Positions 1-7,938 of a stretch of DNA of 25,978 bases are shown piece by piece. The translations under genes were made by a program, and so were the position numbers. The DNA comes from an uncultured Clostridia bacterium (GTDB lineage Bacteria > Bacillota > Clostridia > TANB77 > CAG-508). Below the pieces are notes generated by a model that saw nothing but the letters and a program-made list of their open reading frames with translations, was not told the origin of the DNA and searched no databases. The stretch spans positions 1 to 25,978 of the forward strand of contig CAKOYQ010000018.1 in assembly GCA_934130935.1 (NCBI GenBank). Reading direction: 5' to 3'. Within the stretch, counting starts at the first letter, position 1, and every line of letters starts with the position of its first letter.

Positions 1-801
1 AATGGGCAAATATTGATAAATGGAAATCCATATAAGCAGTTTGTTGAAGGAGAGACAGATTGGAAAAATATAGAAGCTTCTTCAGATAACCCTCTACCAT
101 ATGTAAAGGCATTACCAAGTCACGTAGCTGCAGAAATCGATAATGAAATTATTCAATCAGCAAAACTGAATATTGAATATACAATAAGTATTAAAAATAA
201 CTCAGAACTTGATTATGATTATATAGAAGATCAAAATTATTACTATTATGGTAATAATGGAACAAAGCAGATAAAAGTAGCAATAAAAAAAGTTGTAGAC
301 TATATGGAAAATGGTTTAGTTTATGATGAAGAAAAAAATGAAGATTGGACTAAAGTTACACCAAGCGAATTACTTTCATATACTAAAGATGGAGGAGACC
401 CTAAACAGCTAATAGCAAATAATGTTTACGACGATATAAAACAAGGATATACAATATCAATAACAAAAGCATTTTATGACAATGGAATTGAAGTTGGAAA
501 AGTAGCAAGCACAAAAATTTATGGAAGTAAAGTTCTTAGTTCTTCAGAAAAAGGAATAAACGTAGAGAACCATGCAGAGATTATAGAAACCATGGGGATA
601 AGAACTATAAAAAATTCAATACCAGGTAACTATAATCCTAAAGAAGGAAAACCAGATGAACCAGATGATGATAAAACACTATTAACAATAACAGGCCCAA
701 CTGGATTAACAGACAATAAAACATATGTTATTTTAATAACAGCAACAGCACTATTAGTGTTAGCTGGTGGAGTGTATATTATCAAGAAAAAGGTTATATA
801 A
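1..801 (+). CDS. C-terminal part of a large cell-surface protein with a sortase-like/membrane anchor tail (5' partial)
   Basis: The reading frame is open to base 1 with no stop, so the gene begins before the window and only the last ~266 residues are seen. Most of the visible part is acidic, Asn/Tyr/Asp-rich and beta-like, ending in a Pro/Asp/Glu-rich spacer (PDEPDDDK). Then come a TGPTG motif, a hydrophobic segment of about 20 residues (YVILITATALLVLAGGVYII) and a short basic tail (KKKVI). That order, sortase-like motif, membrane span, positive tail, is the standard layout of cell-wall-anchored proteins of Gram-positive bacteria. TGPTG departs from the classical LPxTG, so sortase anchoring is an inference; it may simply stay in the membrane. 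A strong terminator follows directly. The ligand or function cannot be read from this fragment. Confidence 0.8.
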   Translation, partial: NGQILINGNPYKQFVEGETDWKNIEASSDNPLPYVKALPSHVAAEIDNEIIQSAKLNIEYTISIKNNSELDYDYIEDQNYYYYGNNGTKQIKVAIKKVVDYMENGLVYDEEKNEDWTKVTPSELLSYTKDGGDPKQLIANNVYDDIKQGYTISITKAFYDNGIEVGKVASTKIYGSKVLSSSEKGINVENHAEIIETMGIRTIKNSIPGNYNPKEGKPDEPDDDKTLLTITGPTGLTDNKTYVILITATALLVLAGGVYIIKKKVI

Positions 802-824
802 TCAAATAGCTTAAGAGCAAACAA

Positions 825-857
825 AAAACCCAACTCTATAAAAGTTGGGTTTTTGTT
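825..857 (+). terminator. Rho-independent terminator of the surface-protein gene
   Basis: Perfect 11-bp stem (825-835 with 843-853; AAAACCCAACT / AGTTGGGTTTT), 7-nt loop, then a T-rich tail, 23 bases after the stop codon. Confidence 0.9.
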
Positions 858-859
858 TT

Positions 860-1065
860 ATATCTTTTGTAATATTAGCTTTTGTATATATACATTCGTC
901 ATTTGTAATTAAAAACTTTAGTACATAAAAGTCATTTGTATATTATAAATCATTAGTTAAATATTTATTTCAATTTCTATGTATTTAAATTCATAGAAAT
1001 TAAAATCAATTATTAATGGCCCATTTCAAACTATTTGTAGTTTAGTTGAAATTAACTATATAAAT
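860..1065. other. Intergenic spacer between convergent genes, with AT-rich stem-loops
   Basis: No gene seen. It holds a perfect 10-bp inverted repeat (972-981 with 992-1001, AATTTCTATG / CATAGAAATT) and an imperfect one at about 1024-1051. Both lie beyond the 3' end of the minus-strand gene that stops at 1066 and may end its transcript, but neither has a convincing T-run on that strand. Confidence 0.4.
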
Positions 1066-2148
1066 TTAAGCTAGCTTATTTTCTCCTGTTATAAATCTTT
1101 TTATTGATTTAAACCAAGAAACAAATTTATTAGTTTTTTTGTATTCAAGAGCTGTTTCAATTCCACCATTTTCTAATACATTGGATTTATGTTCTAATTG
1201 AGACATTTTCTCGGTATAGTAGTCATCAAAAAAAGTATAATTATCTGTACGCCCAATTAATTCTCCATAATGTTCTAACTTTTTTCTATAATTGTCAAGC
1301 TCTTCAAGATTATTAATAAATTTGTAGGCCTTATCAAAATAGTTCTTTATGATTAAATTTTGAGCTTTTTCAAAATATTCTGCAATTTTGCATTTGCAGT
1401 TATTTGTTTTTAGTACTATTTTTGCAACTGTTTTATTTCTCTCTTCATATGCAGAAGATTTATTGTTTAATTTTATAATATTTTCTTCTAATTCAAGAAT
1501 ACGGTCAATATAGTATTCTATATCATCATAAGTTTTTTCAGAAGTTAATGTAATGAATGCATTTTTAAATTTGTCATTACTTGTAAATGTACTGTCATAT
1601 AAAACTTCGTCGCCTGTAATATATGCCATTTGTTCAATTAAATTACATTCTAAAGGATAATAAGACGGACTGATAGTTCTAAAAGAAACACCGAAATATT
1701 TCACATAATCTTTTTCAATTTCAATTACTTTAGATGTAATATATTGAACTGCTGCCTCATTTAATCCCATACCCACAATTTTAAAATTATCAAAATTACA
1801 TAAGCCCATCCTAACAAGGTTATTCTTTTTGTCTTTTACTTCTTGGATATAGTGAATACATTCATGAATTGCAAATTCTTCTAAATCTTCATAAGCAATC
1901 TTTTCATTAAAATATATTGATGTATTTTTATAAAAGTAGTTAGCTTCTGCCATACCTTCTGGCATTGTGGCTCTATACATATTTAACCTAGAAAGTTTTG
2001 TAAATAAGTCACTTTCATTGAAACAAAGTTCAGGAAATGTATCACAAAGCTTTGTTGCAATATTGTGAGCGATACGATTTACAGACATAGTGTCAAGTAT
2101 ATCAACTACTCTAATTCCATCTTTTCGTAAATCAGATTCGATGCTCAT
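1066..2148 (-). CDS. Putative HExxH-like zinc metallopeptidase, uncharacterised
   Basis: A 360-residue protein. The annotated start is the second ATG (MSIESDLRKDG...), because GGAGG lies 6 bases before it; an ATG four codons upstream overlaps that ribosome site and is unlikely to be used. About one third in is HECIHYIQE, an HExxH-type zinc motif, followed some 35 residues later by GLNEAAVQYITS, whose Glu would be the third ligand of a gluzincin-like site. The C-terminal half (from about residue 220) is rich in Glu, Lys, Asn and Tyr with heptad-like spacing and is probably helical. No signal peptide or membrane span is seen, so it should be cytoplasmic. It is divergently transcribed from the amidoligase gene, with which it shares the upstream region. 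Peptidase activity and any link to amidoligase products are inference. Confidence 0.65.
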   Translation of the reverse strand: MSIESDLRKDGIRVVDILDTMSVNRIAHNIATKLCDTFPELCFNESDLFTKLSRLNMYRATMPEGMAEANYFYKNTSIYFNEKIAYEDLEEFAIHECIHYIQEVKDKKNNLVRMGLCNFDNFKIVGMGLNEAAVQYITSKVIEIEKDYVKYFGVSFRTISPSYYPLECNLIEQMAYITGDEVLYDSTFTSNDKFKNAFITLTSEKTYDDIEYYIDRILELEENIIKLNNKSSAYEERNKTVAKIVLKTNNCKCKIAEYFEKAQNLIIKNYFDKAYKFINNLEELDNYRKKLEHYGELIGRTDNYTFFDDYYTEKMSQLEHKSNVLENGGIETALEYKKTNKFVSWFKSIKRFITGENKLA

Positions 2149-2264
2149 TGTATCCTCCATTTTTAATTATAGAAAATTGTATAAAATACAATTAATTCAC
2201 AAAATACACTTTTTTGTGTTAAATTTCGTCAAATTCATTATACAATATTTTGAGATAAAAGTGT

Positions 2265-2321
2265 ATTACATTTTTATTACGTTTTTATTACAATTATATT
2301 ACAAAGACGTAATAAGATTAC
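2265..2321. promoter_or_regulatory. Phased ATTAC direct repeats (11-bp period) in a divergent promoter region
   Basis: ATTAC occurs at 2265, 2276, 2287 and 2298, exactly 11 bases apart. The reverse complement GTAAT follows at 2309, again in phase, and one more ATTAC lies at 2317. The boxes sit between the divergent metallopeptidase and amidoligase genes, about 100-155 bases from the amidoligase start. One-helical-turn spacing places every box on the same DNA face, as expected for cooperative binding by a regulator. The regulator is unknown. Confidence 0.6.
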
Positions 2322-2418
2322 ATTTTAGTTTATTTTGGGATTAAGATTGAAAAAGATATTTAAGTATATTATAATTAAATTACTGATGAAGGAACACCAG
2401 AAGACTGAGAGGAGAAAG

Positions 2419-3523
2419 ATGAGATACACAAAAGGATTTGAAAAATTAGGTTTACCAGATGATTTTAGGTTTGGAATTGAATTAGAAGCATTTAATGTAA
2501 AAACTAAAGGGGAAGATAGCTTATATTCTGGAGAAAGTGCTAAATTTATAACAAGCAAGAATTGGCATATGGCTACTAGCAACGAAGAATCGCTAGTTTC
2601 GCAAGGCGGTGCAGAATTAGTATCACCTATATTAAAAGACTCAGAACAAGATTGGAAAGATTTATCAGAGATATGTGAACAAATGAAAAAATACCCTGGG
2701 AATAAACGGAAAAGAAGTAGTTACTGATGAGAAATGTGGTTTACATGTCCATTTTGATTCTGAATGTTTAATTAGTAATTCAAAGAGATTTAGTAATTTT
2801 ATGAGGCTATATGCTGAATCTGAAGAATTGATATATAAAATGTGTAATGACAAAAATGATCCAATTAGAAAAGGAGCTATAAATAAGGATTTTAAAGGTT
2901 TACATCTTATTTCTGCAATGTGGAGAAATGGTATGGCTGCACCAAGTAGTAAAAAAATCCTTCAAAAAATAGAAAAAGGAACATTAAAGGTGTCATATAA
3001 AAAATTTGGAAAATTTAAAATGCTTGCTAGTAAATATAAGATGAATGAAAGAAGATATTCAGGTCTTAATTTAACCAATATAGGAAATCATAAAAAAAAT
3101 ACAATAGAATTTAGGATGGCAAATGGAACTTTAAATCCTGAGGTTATAAAACAAAATGTGTTTTTGTATGCATCTTTAATTAATACATCAATACAAATGA
3201 CTGAAAATCCAGAAAAGTTCAAAAGTAAATTAGATGAATTTTATAGAACTGATGTAAATGAAGAAGAAAAAGCTAGAAGTTTTTTAAATCTTATAATGGA
3301 AGATTCAAATGATAGACAAATCTATATGGATAGATGGCAATCTGTAAAGGATTCAAAGGTATTTGAAAAAAATAGTCAAAAAGGCTTTTCGCAAAATAGA
3401 TTTAAGAGGGACGAATTCAAAAAAATTGCAGAGAGAACTTCTGGCACCAGAGTGAAAAATGCGTATAATTATATAAAAGAAATGTTAAATAAGACAAAGG
3501 GTGATTGTACTTATGATAGATAA
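2419..3523 (+). pseudogene. Amidoligase (glutamine-synthetase fold, Amidoligase_2-like) with a single-base frameshift
   Basis: Starts at ATG 2419 (MRYTKGFEKLGL) behind GAGGAGA. Frame 1 carries FRFGIELEAFNV, the N-terminal strand typical of COOH-NH2 amidoligases, and SQGGAELVSPIL. At GGG 2698-2700 the frame is lost: frame 1 stops at 2725-2727, while the next frame continues without a break through GINGKEVVTDEKCGLHVHFD (the family's CGLHVH motif), RYSGLNLTN and NTIEFRMANGTLNP to the stop at 3521. Removing one G restores a full-length gene of about 368 codons. The family ligates amino groups to carboxylates using ATP; the substrate here is unknown. It overlaps the next gene, so they are co-transcribed. 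The frameshift may be true decay, a slippage site or a sequencing error. Confidence 0.75.
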
Positions 3524-3947
3524 TGTGTATAAAAATTCATTTAAGGAAGTTTATGAGATTTTGCAAAATACGGAATATGAATTAGTGAAAAAGATACCTT
3601 TTAAATTTATTAATTTTTTAGAATGTAATATGAATAAAGAGTATCAAACAAAGATTGATAATACTGTGGAATTGGATAAACAGTTAATTCTTCCTGAAAC
3701 CGAAAATATTTTGTCTTTGATTTATAGAAACTATTGGGCAACAGAGGAAGAAAAAGCTAATTTTAGTAATAAAGATAAAAACGAGTATATAGGCCAGGAA
3801 TTTAAGGGAAATAATATTCATGAAATTTTTGAACAGAGAAAAAATAGAAATAATGTTAATATAGATAATAATTTAATGGTTTTAAAAGAGGAAAGTTTTA
3901 TTAGTAAAATTTTCAATAGAATATTGAATTTCTTTCATAAGAAATAA
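3513..3947 (+). CDS. Small conserved hypothetical protein, amidoligase operon partner
   Basis: A 144-residue cytoplasmic protein (MIDNVYKNSFKEVYEIL...). ATG 3513 is preferred over the in-frame GTG 3501 because AAAGGGTG lies at the right distance upstream. It overlaps the last 11 bases of the amidoligase gene, which suggests translational coupling. The first two thirds are helical with a KIPFKFINFLE segment and a SLIYRNYW motif; the Asn-rich linker ends in a basic amphipathic tail (FISKIFNRILNFFHKK) that could contact membrane or RNA. I recognise the general type from clostridial genomes but know no function. Confidence 0.65.
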   Translation: MIDNVYKNSFKEVYEILQNTEYELVKKIPFKFINFLECNMNKEYQTKIDNTVELDKQLILPETENILSLIYRNYWATEEEKANFSNKDKNEYIGQEFKGNNIHEIFEQRKNRNNVNIDNNLMVLKEESFISKIFNRILNFFHKK

Positions 3948-4003
3948 AAGAATAAAATCATCTGAACTGCATAAAATTAAGTATTAAAATATGGAGGTAA
4001 AAG

Positions 4004-4765
4004 ATGTTTTTAGTATTTAACAAAGAAAAAATTCAAACGTATGCTGTATCTATATTAACAGTAGCAATATTGATAGCAGTGGCTAATATTGGTAATATAA
4101 GTACAATACCTACTTCTGCAATGCAAAAATATTTGCCAATATATAATGTCAAGACAGAAGAGAATAAGATTGCATTTACAATGAATTGTGCATGGAATGC
4201 AGACGACATAGATATTATATTAGAAACTCTAAAGAATAATAATGTACATATAACATTTTTTATGGTTGGAGATTGGGTTGACAAATATCCAGAAGCGGTA
4301 AAAAAAATATATGAGGCTGGTCATGAAATTGGGAGCCATAGTAATACACATCCACATGTAAATAGTTTATCAGCAGAAGAAAATTTAAAAGAGATACAAT
4401 TAAGTGTAAATAAAATAGAAAAAATAACGGGCAATAAGACAAATTTATATAGAGCACCATATGGTGAATATAATAATACAGTAATAAAAACAGCACAACA
4501 AAATGGATATTACACAATACAATGGAATTTAGATACATTAGACTATGAAGGACTAACAGGAGAGCAAATGTGGAATCGACTTAAAAATAAATTAGATAAA
4601 GGTTCAATAATTTTAAGCCATAATGGAACAAAACATACTGCTGATAGTTTAGATATGCTTATTAAAAACATCAAGTCATCTGGATTTCAGGTTACCACTG
4701 TTTCTGATTTAATATATAAAGACAATTTTACAATTAATAATAATGGAACACAGAGTTTGGAGTAA
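4004..4765 (+). CDS. Polysaccharide deacetylase family protein (NodB/PdaB-like) with altered first catalytic motif
   Basis: 253 residues, GGAGGT ribosome site 5 bases before ATG 4004. An N-terminal membrane span (about 13-30) anchors an extracellular NodB domain. Motif 2 is SHSNTHPHV (His112/His116, metal ligands), motif 3 RAPYGEY (Arg150), motif 5 ILSHNG (His206). Motif 1, normally TFDDG or TFD.sWG, here reads FTMNCAWNADD: the usual catalytic Asp is Asn61, while Asp67/Asp68 remain nearby. PdaB-type members act on peptidoglycan in sporulation; whether this variant deacetylates is uncertain. It follows the amidoligase operon after a 56-base gap and could be read from the same transcript. The fold is clear, the activity is not. 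Confidence 0.8.
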   Translation: MFLVFNKEKIQTYAVSILTVAILIAVANIGNISTIPTSAMQKYLPIYNVKTEENKIAFTMNCAWNADDIDIILETLKNNNVHITFFMVGDWVDKYPEAVKKIYEAGHEIGSHSNTHPHVNSLSAEENLKEIQLSVNKIEKITGNKTNLYRAPYGEYNNTVIKTAQQNGYYTIQWNLDTLDYEGLTGEQMWNRLKNKLDKGSIILSHNGTKHTADSLDMLIKNIKSSGFQVTTVSDLIYKDNFTINNNGTQSLE

Positions 4766-4861
4766 TTTTCTTTCAGGTAGACTCAATCTAATTGCTCATT
4801 ATTTAAATAGCAAAGTATAAAAAAGTGAGTTTAGGAAATAATGACAACAAAGGAGACGAGT

Positions 4862-5353
4862 ATGCCATTAATTGGAATAATTGCCAAAACAAGAGATGTT
4901 CAGGCAATAAAAAAAGAATTAAAAGAAAATGATAGCAAAATTATAAAGATAACAAAAGATACGATTAGAAACGTGAAAAATGTAGGTTTTGAAGAAATAA
5001 TAATTTTAGAAGACATAAATTTAGGGGAAGAAGAATATAGATATATGAAGGAAATAATATCAAAAGCAAAATATTTACTTCTTAATGGAGATATCGACAT
5101 AACTGCCCTGGAAGAAATAAATATAGAAAAACCAATAAAGATAATAACATTTGGTTTTAATACAAAAGCAACAATAACTATATCAAGTGTAAAAGAAGAA
5201 AAAATAATAGTATGTTTACAAAGATATATTGAAAAAATAAATGGAGAGATAATAGACACACAAGAAAAAGAAATAAAAATAAGCAAAGAGAACAATAAAA
5301 AAATATACAATAAATTAGCAATTTTTATAGTTAAAGAATTGCATAATTTATAA
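4862..5353 (+). CDS. Conserved hypothetical protein, weakly Mur-ligase C-domain-like
   Basis: 163 residues. The start is ATG 4862 (MPLIGIIAKTRDVQAIKKEL), because AAAGGAG lies 6 bases upstream; an earlier in-frame ATG at 4841 would place that site inside the gene. Alternating strands and helices are seen: an N-terminal Rossmann-like strand (LIGIIAK), a central EIIILED and LLLNGDID, then IITFGFNTKATITISSVKEEKIIVCLQR. The last segment resembles the C-terminal domain of Mur ligases in clostridial homologues, but there is no P-loop or other ATP site, so ligase activity should not be inferred. No signal or membrane span. Probably cytoplasmic. Confidence 0.6.
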   Translation: MPLIGIIAKTRDVQAIKKELKENDSKIIKITKDTIRNVKNVGFEEIIILEDINLGEEEYRYMKEIISKAKYLLLNGDIDITALEEINIEKPIKIITFGFNTKATITISSVKEEKIIVCLQRYIEKINGEIIDTQEKEIKISKENNKKIYNKLAIFIVKELHNL

Positions 5354-5411
5354 AAATATAATAAATATGGCTGTATTTCAACAAAAAAATAGAAAAAATT
5401 AACTTTTTATG

Positions 5412-5440
5412 TAGACAAAACCAAAAAAGTGTAGTATAAT
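5412..5440 (+). promoter_or_regulatory. Sigma-A type promoter of the SSB gene
   Basis: TAGACA (5412-5417), 17-base spacer, perfect TATAAT (5435-5440), about 80 bases before the TTG start. Confidence 0.6.
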
Positions 5441-5522
5441 AAAAAATGTAGAAAATTTTTAAAAAAGAGAAGCAAGAAGAGAAATTTACAATTGATAAAG
5501 AAAAAATAAGGAGGAAATAAAA

Positions 5523-6230
5523 TTGGATACAAATTATTTAGAAAACAACTACTTAACTTTAGTAGGAAAGGTTACAGGCGAAAAAAGATTCAGCCATGAA
5601 ATTTACGGTGAGAAATTTTACTCATTTAACTTATCAATACCACGTTTAAGTGGAAATGCTGATATTATACCAATAACAATATCAGAAAGATTAATAACAG
5701 ATGAAATGTTAACAGAAGGAAATAAATTGTTAATTAAAGGACAATTTAGATCATACAATAGTTATGAAAATGAAAGAAACAAATTAATATTAACAGTATT
5801 TGCTAAAGATGTGGAAGAACTTAAAGAGGCTGAAGAGCAAGAAGAAAATGACATAGTTAAAAAAGATGAAACAACAAATGAGGTTGTACTTATAGGTTTT
5901 GTATGTAAAAAACCAATTTACAGACAAACACCATTTGGAAGAGAGATTGCAGATTTATTATTAGCTGTAAATAGAGCTTATAACAAATCAGATTACATTC
6001 CAACAATAGCATGGGGAAGAAATGCAAGATTTTGCCAAAACTTAGAAGTTGGAGCTCAAGTAAAAATTATAGGAAGAGTTCAATCAAGACAATATGAAAA
6101 GAAATATGAAGATGGAACATCAGAGATGAAAGTTGCTTATGAAGTTTCAATTTGTAGTTTAGAATTAATTAATGAAGAAGGAACAGAAAACAAAAACAAT
6201 ACAGAGAATGAAAGCCAAGAAGCTGTTTAA
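5523..6230 (+). CDS. Single-stranded DNA-binding protein with two OB folds
   Basis: 235 residues, starting at TTG 5523 with AGGAGG 8 bases upstream; no ATG fits. Residues ~8-100 form a first OB fold (YLTLVGKVTGEKRFSHEIYGEKFYSF... LLIKGQFRSYNS). Residues ~118-215 form a second one with classical SSB features (VVLIGFVCKKPIYRQTPFGREIADLLLAVNRAY, IPTIAWGRNARF, VKIIGRVQSRQYEKKYEDG). The tail is acidic and Asn-rich but lacks the DF/DDIPF tip that recruits partners in canonical SSB. Ordinary SSB has one OB fold and works as a tetramer; this one may work as a dimer. It binds single-stranded DNA in replication and repair. Monocistronic: its own promoter before it and a terminator behind. Confidence 0.85.
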   Translation: MDTNYLENNYLTLVGKVTGEKRFSHEIYGEKFYSFNLSIPRLSGNADIIPITISERLITDEMLTEGNKLLIKGQFRSYNSYENERNKLILTVFAKDVEELKEAEEQEENDIVKKDETTNEVVLIGFVCKKPIYRQTPFGREIADLLLAVNRAYNKSDYIPTIAWGRNARFCQNLEVGAQVKIIGRVQSRQYEKKYEDGTSEMKVAYEVSICSLELINEEGTENKNNTENESQEAV

Positions 6231-6247
6231 TATAAAAAACAAAACTT

Positions 6248-6279
6248 AATCCAAAAAGCCTAGCCTTTTTGGATTTTTT
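6248..6279 (+). terminator. Rho-independent terminator after the SSB gene
   Basis: 11-bp perfect stem AATCCAAAAAG (6248-6258) / CTTTTTGGATT (6265-6275), 6-nt loop, TTTT tail. Confidence 0.9.
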
Positions 6280-6342
6280 CTGTTATAATATGGATATTAT
6301 AAATAAGGAAGGAGAATGTGGCTTTTGTAATACGAGAAAGTC

Positions 6343-7887
6343 ATGGGAAAACATATGAAGAACAAAAAAGCAGTTTATTTTGAAATAATTGCAATTATTT
6401 TAATTGCAATATTTTGTAGTTGTATAGCACAAAAAACATTGCAAAACGATACATTTTATACTATAAAAATAGGAGAACATATAATAGAAAATAAAGGGAT
6501 AGATATGAAGGATCCATTTTCCTGGCACGAAAACTTAGAATATACATATCCACATTGGTTATATGATATAATGATATATTTAATATATTCAGTTGGAGGA
6601 ATGGCGGGAATTTATATATCAACATGTATTTTTTCATCAATATTAGGTATATCAATATATAAAACAAATTCAAAATTAGTAAAAAATAAAGTAGTATCAT
6701 TTGTAATTACAATTGGAGCAATGTATATGTTAAGAGATTATATTGCGGCAAGAGCGCAACTTGTAACATTTATATTATTCACTTTACAAATATATTTGAT
6801 GGAACAATTAGCCAACACAAGTAAGAAAAGATATGGAGTTGGATTAATATTAATAGGAATACTAATAGCAAATCTACATGTTGCTGTTTGGCCATTTATG
6901 TTTATTCTATATTTACCATATATTGCTGAATATGTAATAACTATAATTGAAGAAAAGACTGCTAAAAAGTTTGGAAAAGAGTTAAAAGAAGGTTACAAAA
7001 TAGTATTAACCAAAAGAAATGGAGTAAAGTATTTAGTAATTGTAATGATAATATGTGTATTGACAGGACTTGTAACACCATTGGGAACAACACCATATAC
7101 ATATTTAGTAAAAACAATGCAAGGAAACACAACACAAAACATAAATGAACATTTGCCAATGACATTAGTAAATTGTGTAGAAGTGCTATGTGTATTAATA
7201 ATATTTATTGCATTATTAACATTTACCGATATAAAAATCAGATTAGTTGATTTATTTATGCTTGGAGGACTAATTTTATTAATGTTATATTCAAAAAGAC
7301 AATCAACTATGTTTGTAATAATATGTTCAATTATATTAAATAGATTGGTATATGCATTTATAAGTAAGGAAGGCAAAGATATAGATGAAAAGTTAATAAA
7401 AGTGTTTACAACATTGTTTGGAGGATTTATGATGTCATCATTAGTGTTAATATTAAGTTTGTATTTTGTGCAATCAAAAATAAAAGAACCATATATAAGC
7501 AAAAGTGAATATCCTGTCGAAATGAGTGAGTTTATTTTGCAGTATTTTGAGGATAATAATATTAATATTAAAGATGTAAGATTATATAATGAATATAATT
7601 ATGGAAGTTATTTATTATTTAAAGGAATTCCTGTATTTATAGATTCAAGATGTGATTTGTATGCACCAGAATATAATGGTGGAAGAGACATATTTATGGA
7701 CTTTATAAATAGTTCAAGCCTAGATATATGGTTTGAAGATATATTTGAAAAGTATGACATAACACATGTGATTTTATATAAAAATTCAAAAATGAATATG
7801 ATTATACAAGACGGGAATTTAGATGGATATAAATTGTTAAAAGAAGATGACAAATTTGTATTTTATGATATTACAAATAAGTTTTAA
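6343..7887 (+). CDS. Multi-pass membrane protein, GT-C-like putative glycosyltransferase
   Basis: 514 residues with roughly ten hydrophobic spans from residue 12 to about 375, then a soluble C-terminal domain of ~130 residues. The first extracytoplasmic loop reads QNDTFYTIKIGEHI...MKDPFSWHENLEYTYPHW, with acidic residues Asp36 and Asp57; an acidic first loop after TM1 is the hallmark of GT-C enzymes using lipid-linked sugars. The C-terminal part (RLYNEYNYGSYLLFKGIPVF, DSRCDLYAPEY) is seen in related clostridial proteins of unknown role. Start is uncertain: ATG 6343 has weak GAGAAAG, ATG 6355 (MKNKK) has GGGAAA. The best ribosome site (AAGGAAGGAG, 6305-6314) instead precedes a four-codon ORF at 6316. 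Donor and acceptor are unknown. Confidence 0.65.
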   Translation: MGKHMKNKKAVYFEIIAIILIAIFCSCIAQKTLQNDTFYTIKIGEHIIENKGIDMKDPFSWHENLEYTYPHWLYDIMIYLIYSVGGMAGIYISTCIFSSILGISIYKTNSKLVKNKVVSFVITIGAMYMLRDYIAARAQLVTFILFTLQIYLMEQLANTSKKRYGVGLILIGILIANLHVAVWPFMFILYLPYIAEYVITIIEEKTAKKFGKELKEGYKIVLTKRNGVKYLVIVMIICVLTGLVTPLGTTPYTYLVKTMQGNTTQNINEHLPMTLVNCVEVLCVLIIFIALLTFTDIKIRLVDLFMLGGLILLMLYSKRQSTMFVIICSIILNRLVYAFISKEGKDIDEKLIKVFTTLFGGFMMSSLVLILSLYFVQSKIKEPYISKSEYPVEMSEFILQYFEDNNINIKDVRLYNEYNYGSYLLFKGIPVFIDSRCDLYAPEYNGGRDIFMDFINSSSLDIWFEDIFEKYDITHVILYKNSKMNMIIQDGNLDGYKLLKEDDKFVFYDITNKF

Positions 7888-7890
7888 AAA

Positions 7891-7923
7891 AGGGCAAAAA
7901 CGGAACCGACCCCAAATTGCCCT
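7891..7923 (+). repeat. GGGCAA...TTGCCC hairpin repeat, copy 1
   Basis: 33 bp with 7-bp inverted ends AGGGCAA (7891-7897) and TTGCCCT (7917-7923); the core CGGAACCGACCCC is invariant in all copies except for one added C in copy 2. It starts 4 bases after the stop of the membrane-protein gene and ends 2 bases before the ribosome site of the RluD-type gene. Confidence 0.9.
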
Positions 7924-7938
7924 TGAGGAAGGATTGAG

